Source: Adhaeribacter aerolatus
GTDB taxonomy: Bacteria; Bacteroidota; Bacteroidia; Cytophagales; Hymenobacteraceae
DNA length: 64,000 bases
Assembly: GCF_007991635.1 (NCBI RefSeq)
Contig: NZ_BJYS01000032.1
Span: forward strand, 37,492-101,491
Direction of reading: 5' to 3'
The notes below the pieces were generated by a model, which was given only the letters and a program-made list of their open reading frames with translations, was not told where the DNA came from and searched no databases. Made by a program: the position numbers and the translations under genes. Positions 8,574-16,249 of this stretch are shown in pieces (position 1 is the first letter of the stretch; every line of letters begins with the position of its first letter).

Positions 8574-9851
8574 CTACTCTGCCCAGGGATATAATTCCGG
8601 CGGTTGCGTATGGTCCTGGTGAATGGCCAAGGGATGCAGCGCCCGGGTAGTATCGATGTAAACAAAAGCATCGTAACGGCGCGGTATAATGGTGGGCACG
8701 TAGTTGCCAAATCGTTCCCGTCGCGGATGATACACCACGCCAATAGCCCGGTGGCCGATGGTTTTTTCCAGTTCTTTCAGGTGGCGAAGGTCCTTGGAGA
8801 AAATAAGTTTATCGTTGGCGCCTATTTCGTGGAGCATATATTCCCAGGTACCCGGCGGGGCGGGCGGCACTTCCATTTCTTCCATCTGTTCGCCCCACTC
8901 ATCGGCGGCAATTACCGAACCTTTGTAAGAGCCAAATCCGACAATATACACGTTTTCTTCGCCGTATTGCTCGCGGGCTAATTGCCCGACGTTTACCATA
9001 CCGGCGCGAGCCATATCGGTATACCGGGCATCACCCACGTGCGTATTATGTTCCCAAATAATGGCTTTTGAATCAGGCCCATGCAAATCCAGCAAGCGGG
9101 TCAGGGTTTCCATCATGTGGCGGTCGCGTACGTTCCAGGAATTGCCCCCACCCCGGACCATGGCCCGGTAATAGCGCTCCGCGTTAACGGCTACCAGCGC
9201 ATTTTGTTCGGCATCAAAATCCGATTCGCGGGTAATACCGGCACCCAGGGCTTTGGTACGTAAGGTATGCAGCATCTCTATCACTTCGTCCTCGCAGTCC
9301 TGCGACACAAAGGCCACTGCCCGGGCATATTCCTGCGGGTCTTCGCTGTAGGGTTCAAAACACCGGAAAGCTTTGCGGGCGGCCGCTACGGCCGCGCCAT
9401 CTTTTTTCTCTAAATAAGCCAGAATTTCCTGCAGCGAATCCCAGAGGCTGTAAACATCCAGTCCGTAAAAACCTACTTTCTCTTTTTCGGGTTTGCCGTT
9501 ATTATGCTGTTTCAGCCAGTCGGCCAGGGCGGCTACTTCCCAGTTTCCCCACATCCAGGTTGGCCAGCGGTTGTAAGTTTGCAATACTTCCAAAGCCGTA
9601 GCATTATCTGTCTTGTGGCTTTTAATAAAATTATTTACCTCAAAACAATCCGGCCAGTCGCCTTCTACCGAAATAAAGTTAAAGCCTTTTTCCTGAATCA
9701 GGCGCTTGGAAATAGCCGTTCGCCAAGTATAATATTCGGAAGTGCCGTGCGAAGCTTCGCCCAATAACACAATGCGGGTATCGCCAATTTCCTGAGTTAA
9801 TAAGTCTAAGTCATGGGCTCCTTGCAGGGGATAATGCGGAATATTTGCCAT
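8574..9851 (-). CDS. Erythromycin-esterase-family hydrolase
   Basis: The 425-residue protein has the erythromycin esterase (EreA/EreB-like, succinoglycan biosynthesis-like) signature: LGEASHGTSEYY near residue 32, FISVEGDWPDC near 60, MWGNWEVAALADWL near 115, IIWEHNTHVGDARYTDM, and a late YHPRRERFGNYVP. Catalysis in the family uses conserved His and Glu residues; real members may inactivate macrolides, but most homologues of this length have unknown substrates. No signal peptide. It is a single gene divergent from a small hydrophilic gene at 10022. Function beyond family is not determined. Confidence 0.85.
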   Translation of the reverse strand: MANIPHYPLQGAHDLDLLTQEIGDTRIVLLGEASHGTSEYYTWRTAISKRLIQEKGFNFISVEGDWPDCFEVNNFIKSHKTDNATALEVLQTYNRWPTWMWGNWEVAALADWLKQHNNGKPEKEKVGFYGLDVYSLWDSLQEILAYLEKKDGAAVAAARKAFRCFEPYSEDPQEYARAVAFVSQDCEDEVIEMLHTLRTKALGAGITRESDFDAEQNALVAVNAERYYRAMVRGGGNSWNVRDRHMMETLTRLLDLHGPDSKAIIWEHNTHVGDARYTDMARAGMVNVGQLAREQYGEENVYIVGFGSYKGSVIAADEWGEQMEEMEVPPAPPGTWEYMLHEIGANDKLIFSKDLRHLKELEKTIGHRAIGVVYHPRRERFGNYVPTIIPRRYDAFVYIDTTRALHPLAIHQDHTQPPELYPWAE

Positions 9852-10021
9852 AATTTCTCTCTTTTGCTACCCTCTGTTTTTACGATAATTACCAAAGGAG
9901 TTTCGGTGCAACGCACAATTGTAAAAGAGAATATTTTAAATCCTATCCGTACTTTTCCCCGAACCAGCCGTAAAAGAATAATCCAAGAGTATTTTAAAAA
10001 CACTTAAAGCACTTAAAAACA

Positions 10022-10252
10022 ATGGAACCACAAGATAAAAACGATCAGGCCACCCAACGGGAAGCCGAAAACAACAGCACCGAAGGACTTAAAAATAAAT
10101 CAGCAGACGAGCAGGCCAAATTTGCCCAGGGCGGTCAGCCGGCCGGCCATTCGCAAGGCGGCCAGGGTGGTAACCAGACCCCACACGGTGGTGAAAACCC
10201 CCGCCACGATAAGAATGATGAGTTAAGCGAATTTGCCCGCGAAGACAGCTAG
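10022..10252 (+). CDS. Small Gly/Gln-rich hydrophilic protein
   Basis: A 76-residue, entirely hydrophilic protein, with a charged N-terminal half (DKNDQATQREAENN) and a Gly/Gln/His-rich centre (QGGQPAGHSQGGQGGNQ) followed by a DKNDELSEF tail. It contains no Cys or Trp and no hydrophobic core. The style resembles stress-induced KGG-like or hydrophilin-type proteins; this is an inference from composition. It has its own strong terminator, indicating a monocistronic, possibly abundant transcript. Confidence 0.7.
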   Translation: MEPQDKNDQATQREAENNSTEGLKNKSADEQAKFAQGGQPAGHSQGGQGGNQTPHGGENPRHDKNDELSEFAREDS

Positions 10253-10275
10253 GCAATATTTTTTATATTAAAGTG

Positions 10276-10319
10276 AAAAATCCTGTATAGAATTGTTTTT
10301 AACTATACAGGATTTTTTA
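10276..10319 (+). terminator. Strong hairpin terminator
   Basis: AAAAATCCTGTATAG pairs with CTATACAGGATTTTT across a short loop, giving a stem of 15 bp that ends in a T-run. It follows the hydrophilic-protein gene and also faces the end of the small gene at 10340, so it can serve both strands. Confidence 0.9.
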
Positions 10320-10339
10320 TGGGTTGTAAAGAACAAATA

Positions 10340-10486
10340 TTATTTCTTTGGTAGCCCAACTGTTTTTAAAATTTCATTTGCATTATCCAGTTTCTCCTTA
10401 AACAGCACTTTTGCTTTGTAATTTTCAAGTGTCTTGTCGATGGTAATAATTGGGGTTTTAGCGTTATTTAATTTTTTTATATTCAT
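10340..10486 (-). CDS. 48-residue partner of the DUF6934 gene
   Basis: A short reading frame in good codon style, from ATG at 10486 to TAA at 10340. The protein is basic and helical in appearance: MNIKKLNNAK, TPIITIDKTLENYK, LFKEKLDNANEILK, ending VGLPKK. It starts 11 bases after the stop of the DUF6934 gene on the same strand, with no terminator between, so the two form a compact operon. Small ORFs of this pattern (lysine-rich, ending in a L-x-K-A/L-x-x-A-N-E-I-L-K-T-x-G-L-P-x-K type tail) commonly follow DUF6934 genes in Bacteroidota from my recollection. Function unknown; an antitoxin-like or adaptor role is speculation. Confidence 0.65.
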   Translation of the reverse strand: MNIKKLNNAKTPIITIDKTLENYKAKVLFKEKLDNANEILKTVGLPKK

Positions 10487-10497
10487 GTCAGTATAAA

Positions 10498-10944
10498 CTA
10501 TTTCTTTTTACGTTTCACAAGAAAAGCGTCGTATGTAATTTCTTTTTCAAACACCTCCCATTGGTTTCCTTTTAATCCATATACTACAAAGTCCTTCTGA
10601 ATTTCGATGAGATTATTTGTTATTCCCATTCGATATAGTCTTGTACGAATAATATTGCTGCCAGTAGCGTAAATCCAGGAATCAGGATATTTTTCGGTAA
10701 AAGCATAAACTGTTGCTGCAACCGTTGCTAATGCTTTCTGGCTATCACCATTATTGGTAATAATAGTGTCGTCAATTTCCCCGGTCCGCTCGTCTTTGTC
10801 ACCAAAGCCAAGATTATAAAAATCTTTTAGGTTAGTCTCGCTGTACTGTATCAGTTTTTTTATTTGTCCTTGTGGCCCCTCACTAACAAACTCAAAAACC
10901 ATTAATGTACTTTCTGCTTTGAGTTGGTATCTATCTAACTTCAA
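10498..10944 (-). CDS. DUF6934-family protein
   Basis: A 148-residue protein matching the uncharacterised DUF6934 pattern: MKLDRYQLKAEST, VFEFVSEGPQGQIKKLIQY, FYNLGFGDKDERTGEIDDTIITNNGDSQK, then TRLYRMGITNN and a basic tail VKRKKK. The start codon is TTG at 10944, set by the family N-terminus (M-K-L-x-x-Y). It is preceded by a near-consensus Bacteroidota promoter (10964-10993) and followed after 11 bases by a 48-residue gene. The family is widespread and often scattered in variable regions; it has no known biochemical role. Cytosolic, no signal. GC is lower than in the flanking genes. Confidence 0.8.
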   Translation of the reverse strand: MKLDRYQLKAESTLMVFEFVSEGPQGQIKKLIQYSETNLKDFYNLGFGDKDERTGEIDDTIITNNGDSQKALATVAATVYAFTEKYPDSWIYATGSNIIRTRLYRMGITNNLIEIQKDFVVYGLKGNQWEVFEKEITYDAFLVKRKKK

Positions 10945-10963
10945 TATTATGCCGCTATTCTAA

Positions 10964-10993
10964 CAAAAATAGAAATTACTATGGATTGATCAA
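10964..10993 (-). promoter_or_regulatory. Promoter of the DUF6934 operon
   Basis: Read on the minus strand, TTG (10991-10993) is separated by 19 bases from TATTTTTG (10964-10971), matching the Bacteroidota -33/-7 consensus TTG and TAnnTTTG. The -7 box ends 19 bases before the TTG start codon at 10944. Confidence 0.7.
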
Positions 10994-11062
10994 TTATTAA
11001 TTCTCAATATAAGCCAACTACCAGTATAATATTCGACTATACTCACAAAAAAATCATCTTAT

Positions 11063-12061
11063 TCAAATAACCGGTGGAAAGCTAACAATATTCCGGAGAG
11101 CACCGGTTTCGTCGTATAGCATCGTCATGGGTTCCTGCGGATTTTTTAAAATCTGCTCACGGGTAATTTGCCATTTCTTCCACATTTCTTCCAGCACTTT
11201 GGCGTAAGCCGAGTTTTCCCAGGGGTTAAAAATATCCATGGTTATATCATCTATTAGAGTATCGTAAGTGAGGAAATCATCGGAAGGAGAAGCTTTGCGT
11301 TCAAAATATTCCGGAATAATATTCAGCAGATAGGCGGCATAATAAACGCGGGCGGTAAACTCAGCTACTTGTATCGGGTGCAACGGCTTGTCATTTATAG
11401 TATCGTAAACCCTTTGCAGGGCTTGTTGCAGCAAACCATTATCTAACAGGCAACAAATTAAAACCACCCGACCCATTTTAATGCTAAACATCATGGTGGT
11501 TAGTTCGTCGCGGTACTCAAAAGGTACAGTATCATCGGTTTCGGCTACTTCCAGCACAAACAAGCTGCACGGCGTAAAATCGTCGAAAACAATGGGTACC
11601 CGCAACGCCTGCAATAATTTATAAAAAGCCTGAAATTTGATAAACATTTTAGGATTTTCGCCTACAGCGTGTTCCGGCATTATCAGCGGATTTTTTTCAT
11701 TCATCAGTTCCCGCACCAGTATCCCGTAAAATATTTTACTCAGCCACAGAAAAACATCTTTCTCGTCGAGGGCTTTAAACCCGGCCACCCCTTGGTCGTG
11801 TGCCGCTTCTACTTTGTCTTCCAGCGGCTGCAAGTGCTGCTCCCAGCAAACCGGGCAACACGGAATCGTCAGATCGGGATAGGTAATAATGCTTTTATCT
11901 AATAGTTGTAATTGCTTGTTGGTTAAGTTGTAACGCTGCTGCAGCCACCCCGGAAATACCGGTATGGTATCGGTGGCGCTGGTTGGCGTGCCGCATAAAA
12001 AACAAATATCAGACCCAAACTGCATCCGGTCGAAAGGATCATATAAAGTAAGAGAAATCAT
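11063..12061 (-). CDS. Uncharacterised protein with two cysteine pairs, HNH-like remnant
   Basis: A 332-residue cytosolic protein. The N-terminus has CFLCGTP (about 21-27), then IPVFPGWLQQRYNL, then IPCCPVCWEQHLQPLE (about 67-82). This order resembles a group of HNH-type proteins that read C-x-x-C-G ... EHVFPKWL ... CC-x-x-CN, but the histidine before VFP and the Asn after the last Cys are replaced here, so a nuclease activity is doubtful while zinc binding remains likely. The remaining 240 residues are helical and unrecognised. It is a single gene; a TATCTTTG box (minus strand, 12082-12089) lies 20 bases upstream. Confidence 0.7.
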   Translation of the reverse strand: MISLTLYDPFDRMQFGSDICFLCGTPTSATDTIPVFPGWLQQRYNLTNKQLQLLDKSIITYPDLTIPCCPVCWEQHLQPLEDKVEAAHDQGVAGFKALDEKDVFLWLSKIFYGILVRELMNEKNPLIMPEHAVGENPKMFIKFQAFYKLLQALRVPIVFDDFTPCSLFVLEVAETDDTVPFEYRDELTTMMFSIKMGRVVLICCLLDNGLLQQALQRVYDTINDKPLHPIQVAEFTARVYYAAYLLNIIPEYFERKASPSDDFLTYDTLIDDITMDIFNPWENSAYAKVLEEMWKKWQITREQILKNPQEPMTMLYDETGALRNIVSFPPVI

Positions 12062-12081
12062 AGCCAGTATATTAATTCCTG

Positions 12082-12089
12082 CAAAGATA
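12082..12089 (-). promoter_or_regulatory. Possible -7 element of the 11063 gene
   Basis: TATCTTTG on the minus strand, 20 bases before the ATG at 12061, matches TAnnTTTG. The nearest upstream TTG is spaced too far (28 bases), so the -33 box is uncertain. Confidence 0.45.
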
Positions 12090-12236
12090 ACTTATAACCG
12101 TTAAAGCTTACCAGTAACAAGGCCCACAAAAAATAAGCTGCTTCAGTTAAAATATTTAGGTATATTAACAGGTTGTATATAGAAATGGCATGATACTTGG
12201 ATAAGCCGGGTTATAAATACTAAGGTCTTTACCCCT

Positions 12237-12971
12237 ATGAAACGCCTCCTGTTGTACCCGATTCTTTTTTTAAGTTTATTCTCCGGTTTTGCCGTTTCGG
12301 CCCAAGCCCAGCTGCAAGCGCCGGCGGTTTTACCGCCCCTGGTAAATGTATCGGGCATAGGCGAAGTGAAGGTAGAGCCCAACGAAGTAATGCTGAATGT
12401 GGGCATTGATATCCGGAACAAAAGCTTGGAAGCGGCCCGTCAGGAAAGCGATAACAAAGTAAGAGAACTGCTTAATTACCTGAAAAAAGCCGGCATCGAC
12501 CAGAAAGATATACAGGTTACGAATATAAGCGTGTACCCGCAGTACGTGGGCGAATACGGCCAGACCACGCCGGAATTTTACATGACCCAGCGGTCGGTAT
12601 CGGTGCTGATTCGAAAAATTAACCGCTTCGACGAAATATTAACTGGTATTTATAACACCGGCGCCAACCGGGTAGAAGGCATCGAGTACCGTACTTCGGA
12701 TTTACAAAAATACCGCGAACAGGCCAGGAAACTGGCGGTGCAGTCGGCGAAAGAAAAAGCCACGGTCCTGACGAAAGAACTGGGGGCCAAACCGGGCCGG
12801 GTTTATAGCATTACCGAATCCAGTTCGGAATATACGCCGCGGCCTTATGCCCGCCTCCAAATGGCCAATAAAATGATGGAATCGGCTGATATGGCTTCCG
12901 GCGGCCCTACTTTGGCAGTTGGCCAGATTTTGGTAAAAGCGGCCGTAGAAGTAAGTTTTGTAATAGAATAG
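12237..12971 (+). CDS. SIMPL-domain (DUF541) periplasmic protein
   Basis: A 244-residue protein with an N-terminal signal peptide (MKRLLLYPILFLSLFSGFAVSAQAQ) and a SIMPL/DUF541 domain: VSGIGEVKVEPNEVMLNVGI, NKVRELLNYLKKAGIDQKDIQVTNISVYP, then a C-terminal VGQILVKAAVEVSFVIE strand. SIMPL proteins are periplasmic or outer-membrane associated and have been linked to oxidative-stress and envelope functions, without a defined reaction. It is followed by a strong terminator and then an M28 peptidase. Length is typical. Confidence 0.9.
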   Translation: MKRLLLYPILFLSLFSGFAVSAQAQLQAPAVLPPLVNVSGIGEVKVEPNEVMLNVGIDIRNKSLEAARQESDNKVRELLNYLKKAGIDQKDIQVTNISVYPQYVGEYGQTTPEFYMTQRSVSVLIRKINRFDEILTGIYNTGANRVEGIEYRTSDLQKYREQARKLAVQSAKEKATVLTKELGAKPGRVYSITESSSEYTPRPYARLQMANKMMESADMASGGPTLAVGQILVKAAVEVSFVIE

Positions 12972-12997
12972 TTGTTGTTTATTTAGTGTTTGTGTTG

Positions 12998-13029
12998 GAG
13001 CCGGCCCTTTGTTGGGGGCCGGCTTTTTT
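12998..13029 (+). terminator. Terminator after the SIMPL gene
   Basis: GCCGGCCC pairs with GGGGCCGGC around a short loop, followed by TTTTTT. It lies about 30 bases after the stop codon. Confidence 0.88.
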
Positions 13030-13089
13030 CGTTAGCTTAGGTCCGGATAAAAGTTTAAATTAGAGCCGTACCAAAACTATGAAACCCGA

Positions 13090-14820
13090 ATGAAATATCT
13101 TTCTTATGCTTTTTTGCTCCTGGGGCTGCTCAGCGGCTGCAGCGAAAAAGCCCGTAAAACCGCTGAAACCCAAACCAACACCGCGACCACTACCGATACC
13201 ATTGCCACTGCAGCCATTCAGCCCGCCTTGGCCAGTTTTAGCGCCGATTCTTTACTCGGCCACATTAAAATATTAGCTTCAGATGCTTTCGAGGGGCGCA
13301 GCCCCGGCACCCGGGGCGAAGACTCTACCGTGGCTTACCTGACCCGCCAGTTTACCCAAATGGGTTTAAAACCCGGCAACCCCGATGGCACCTATGTGCA
13401 GCAGGTACCCCTGGTAGGCTATATTGCCCAGCCCACCGCGTCGGTAACCATCGGCGGCAAAAAAACGAATCTGAATTTTCCATCGGAGTACGTGGCGGTA
13501 ACCCGGCGGTTTGTACCGCAGGTGCAGGTAAATAATTCGGATATAGTGTTTGTGGGTTACGGCATTGTAGCGCCCGAGTACGGCTGGGACGATTACAAAG
13601 GCCTGGATGTAAAAGGCAAAACGATTGTGATGCTGGTTAACGATCCACCCATTCCTCATCCGCAGGATACCTCAAAACTCGACGACAGTATGTTTAAAGG
13701 CCGCGCCATGACCTATTACGGCCGCTGGACTTATAAATACGAAATAGCCTCCGAGAAAGGCGCCGCCGCTTGTATTATTATACACGAAACCGGTCCGGCC
13801 GGTTATCCTTACGAAGTTATTTCGGGCGGCTGGAGCCAGGAAAATTTCGATATTAAAAACCCGAGCAAAAACATGGACCGCGTGCCGGTGGAAGCCTGGA
13901 TAACGGACACCAAAGCCAAAGAATTATTCCGGGCCAGCGGTAAAGACTTTAACGCCTTAAAAAAACAAGCTATCAATAAAAACTTTAAACCCGTACTGCT
14001 AGGGGCTCAGGCTAACTTTACCATCAACAATAAACTGCGCGATGTCCAGTCGAAAAATGTGATCGCTAAACTCGAAGGTTCCGACCCGGAACTGAAAGAC
14101 GAGTACGTCATTTATTCTGCCCACTGGGATCACCTGGGCCGCGATTCGAAGTTACAGGGCGACCAGATTTTTAACGGCGCCTTAGACAATGCCTCCGGCA
14201 CGGCCGGCCTACTCGAACTGGCCAAAGCTTATACCCGGCTGCCCGAGCCGCCCAAACGCTCTATCCTGTTTTTAGCGGTTACCGCCGAAGAGAAAGGTTT
14301 ACTGGGCTCAAAATATTACGCCAATAACCCGCTTTACCCGCTAAATAAAACCCTGGCAAATATTAACATGGATGGCCTGAACCCCTACGGCCGCACCGAA
14401 GACGTCATTATTGTAGGTTACGGCAACTCTACTCTGGATGACGTGCTGGCCCGGGCTGCCGCCACCCAAAATCGCGAAATAGTACCGGAAGCTACCCCCG
14501 AGAAAGGCTCCTTCTATCGCTCCGACCATTTTGAATTTGCCAAGCAAGGCGTTCCGGCACTTTACGCCAAATCCGGGATAAGAGCCAGAAACCACGAGGC
14601 TAAATATTTACAGGAAAAAGCCGACATTTATACCGCTCAGAATTACCACAAAGTATCGGACGAGGTAAAACCCGACTGGGATTTTTCCGGGGCCGTAGAA
14701 GATTTGCAGCTTTATTTTAGAGTAGGTTACCAGGTAGCCCAGGGCAATAACTGGCCCGAATGGAAACCCGGCACTGAATTTAAAGAGCGTCGCGAGAAAA
14801 TGCTGCAGCCCCAACAGTAA
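13090..14820 (+). CDS. M28-family metallopeptidase lipoprotein with PA domain
   Basis: The 576-residue protein starts with a lipoprotein signal (LLLGLLSGC, lipid Cys at 17), then a Thr-rich linker. The catalytic domain begins at about 50 ([39 protein letters not shown]). A PA insert occupies about 150-280 ([30 protein letters not shown]). Metal motifs follow: [44 protein letters not shown] and [14 protein letters not shown]. It is expected on the outer face of a membrane, trimming peptides. It closely resembles the M28 protein at 36577, suggesting paralogy. No operon partner is seen. Confidence 0.92.
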   Translation: MKYLSYAFLLLGLLSGCSEKARKTAETQTNTATTTDTIATAAIQPALASFSADSLLGHIKILASDAFEGRSPGTRGEDSTVAYLTRQFTQMGLKPGNPDGTYVQQVPLVGYIAQPTASVTIGGKKTNLNFPSEYVAVTRRFVPQVQVNNSDIVFVGYGIVAPEYGWDDYKGLDVKGKTIVMLVNDPPIPHPQDTSKLDDSMFKGRAMTYYGRWTYKYEIASEKGAAACIIIHETGPAGYPYEVISGGWSQENFDIKNPSKNMDRVPVEAWITDTKAKELFRASGKDFNALKKQAINKNFKPVLLGAQANFTINNKLRDVQSKNVIAKLEGSDPELKDEYVIYSAHWDHLGRDSKLQGDQIFNGALDNASGTAGLLELAKAYTRLPEPPKRSILFLAVTAEEKGLLGSKYYANNPLYPLNKTLANINMDGLNPYGRTEDVIIVGYGNSTLDDVLARAAATQNREIVPEATPEKGSFYRSDHFEFAKQGVPALYAKSGIRARNHEAKYLQEKADIYTAQNYHKVSDEVKPDWDFSGAVEDLQLYFRVGYQVAQGNNWPEWKPGTEFKERREKMLQPQQ

Positions 14821-14976
14821 CTGCAACAATAGATTAACTTTAAAAGATGAGCTTGGGACGTGGATTGGGCTCTTCTGCTGTAAGAACGAACTTTTTACCT
14901 ATTTTTTCTAGGCTTTAAACCACTTAGTATAGAAGAGCATCCATATTTAAAGATATAAATCATCCTCTCCCCACCG

Positions 14977-15081
14977 GTCATTCCGCAGGAATCTTCTACC
15001 TAGAAGGCATTACAGGCAAATACCCGAATCGGTTAATTACTTGTTTTTCCAGCTCATGCAGAAGATTCTTAACAGAATGAC
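14977..15081. repeat. GTCATTC-type inverted-repeat element, copy 1
   Basis: The left arm GTCATTCCGCAGGAATCTTCT (14977-14997, 21 bases in total) is nearly complementary to the right arm at 15060-15081, which ends ACAGAATGAC. The arms enclose about 60 bases. A second, shorter copy with the same ends lies at 49453-49507. Confidence 0.65.
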
Positions 15082-15175
15082 ATACAGGGAAAGTCATGCG
15101 CCGGATTGCTATGGAACTCTACATTTGCTATTTGGTAGTATAAACCTGCTATGGAAAGAATGACATTTAAAATAA

Positions 15176-15215
15176 TTAAAAAGCGTCCTCAAAATAATTC
15201 AGAGACGCTTTTTTC
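15176..15215. terminator. Terminator-like hairpin in intergenic DNA
   Basis: AAAAAGCGTC and GACGCTTTTTT form a stem around a 16-base loop, with A-run and T-run flanks, so it could act in both directions. It is 355 bases after the M28 stop and 207 before the end of the small membrane-protein gene. Confidence 0.65.
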
Positions 15216-15421
15216 TTTTACAAAAATTTGGTATTGTTCAGTGCCTATTTACTCCTTAAACAGAGAAGCTGTTTATCATTTTCTAAATCAGAATAACCCC
15301 TGCCCTGCTGCATGTTTTCACCAACAAATAGATCGGCAGAAGCTTTACAAATGGCGATGATAACACCACCAATGGCGGCTTATGCTGCTCGAATCAGAAA
15401 TATGAAACAGCTTTTAACCTG

Positions 15422-15643
15422 TTAAATAAATCCGCCCCCAATCATCAACCTAAACATGGCTAATAACAGCGCAATAATATTTAAATAGAGGCCGCTTCTT
15501 TTAGAAGAGAAAGCACCGATAATGGCGCCGACTACCGCCAGCGGAATAACAAACCAGTTACCCCAACCCAGTAACGGAATAAAACTGATTACCGCCAGCA
15601 GCAGGGTAATAATACCCCATAACACCGAAAAAAAGTTAAGCAT
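15422..15643 (-). CDS. Small two-helix membrane protein
   Basis: A 73-residue hydrophobic protein with transmembrane segments at about 3-25 (FFSVLWGIITLLLAVISFIPLLGWGNW) and 31-66, joined by FSSKRSGLY and ending GGGFI. Short proteins with LGWxNWFxIPLAVVG...RSGLxLN motifs are common in Cytophagales and have no known function. The ATG is at 15643. Gene-like codon use and the paired helices support it. It stands alone, with about 600 bases of non-coding DNA on either side. Confidence 0.7.
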   Translation of the reverse strand: MLNFFSVLWGIITLLLAVISFIPLLGWGNWFVIPLAVVGAIIGAFSSKRSGLYLNIIALLLAMFRLMIGGGFI

Positions 15644-16249
15644 AATATTTATTTTTAAAGTTTTGATGGTTGAACGTTATAAACCTGTTACGCTAATTAG
15701 GATTGCCGCAATATTTAAGCTGCTAATTACCAAAATTTCTATCCTGCTCTTAGGCCGCGAAATGCTACCGCCAAGGTACCAAAAATCTTATTAATTGTTT
15801 AATCTGCGCCCGAAGCTGATTTGAAAATGGAGGTGTTAACCCTTATCATCAATACACCGGTATTACCAGGTAAAAAAATAAAGAACAGCAATTATTTTGG
15901 GGCATAGAATAAATTAGGACTTTCGCAAAGTGGTTTTTTAACCTAGTAAATCCTCCCCCTTGCCCCCTGCGAAGGGGGACTTTGGATAATTTTGCGAAAG
16001 TCCTGTAAATATTAACCTTGAAAACAATTTAAAAATATGCTTATCGATTTCGGCCGATGGCTACGCCGGTAAGCTTTACATTTAACCGGTAGATTAATGA
16101 GCGCTAATTAAAAGTATTGCCTTAGAGCGGAATATTGTCATAAGCGTTAAATTTCATTCTGTTTCCTTTTCAAGCCTAACGGAAAACGCATCTAAACCGG
16201 CCTTAATGATTTCTTTCGGCGGGAAACAGTCTTCATCGCTAATTAAATT
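15644..16249. other. Intergenic stretch containing an inverted-repeat element
   Basis: About 600 bases with no gene supported. The one notable structure is the 14-bp inverted repeat element at 15916-16004 (listed separately). Confidence 0.6.
15916..16004. repeat. AGGACTTTCGCAAA inverted-repeat element
   Basis: A perfect 14-bp inverted repeat, AGGACTTTCGCAAA (15916-15929) and TTTGCGAAAGTCCT (15991-16004), encloses 61 bases that contain CCCCCTTGCCCCC and GAAGGGGGAC, a second inner complement. The compact build resembles a non-autonomous mobile element (MITE) or an exported repeat hairpin. No target duplication was obvious. Confidence 0.65.

Larger units (their letters stand above)
14821..15421. 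other. Intergenic stretch with a repeat and a hairpin
   Basis: About 600 bases without a convincing gene. It holds the inverted repeat at 14977-15081 and the terminator-like hairpin at 15176-15215. A 69-codon frame at 15151-15360 runs through that hairpin and has no recognisable pattern, so it is not called. Confidence 0.6.

Noticed and set aside
15151..15360. A 69-codon plus-strand frame in the intergenic region
   Set aside because: It reads through a terminator-like hairpin and has no recognisable features.
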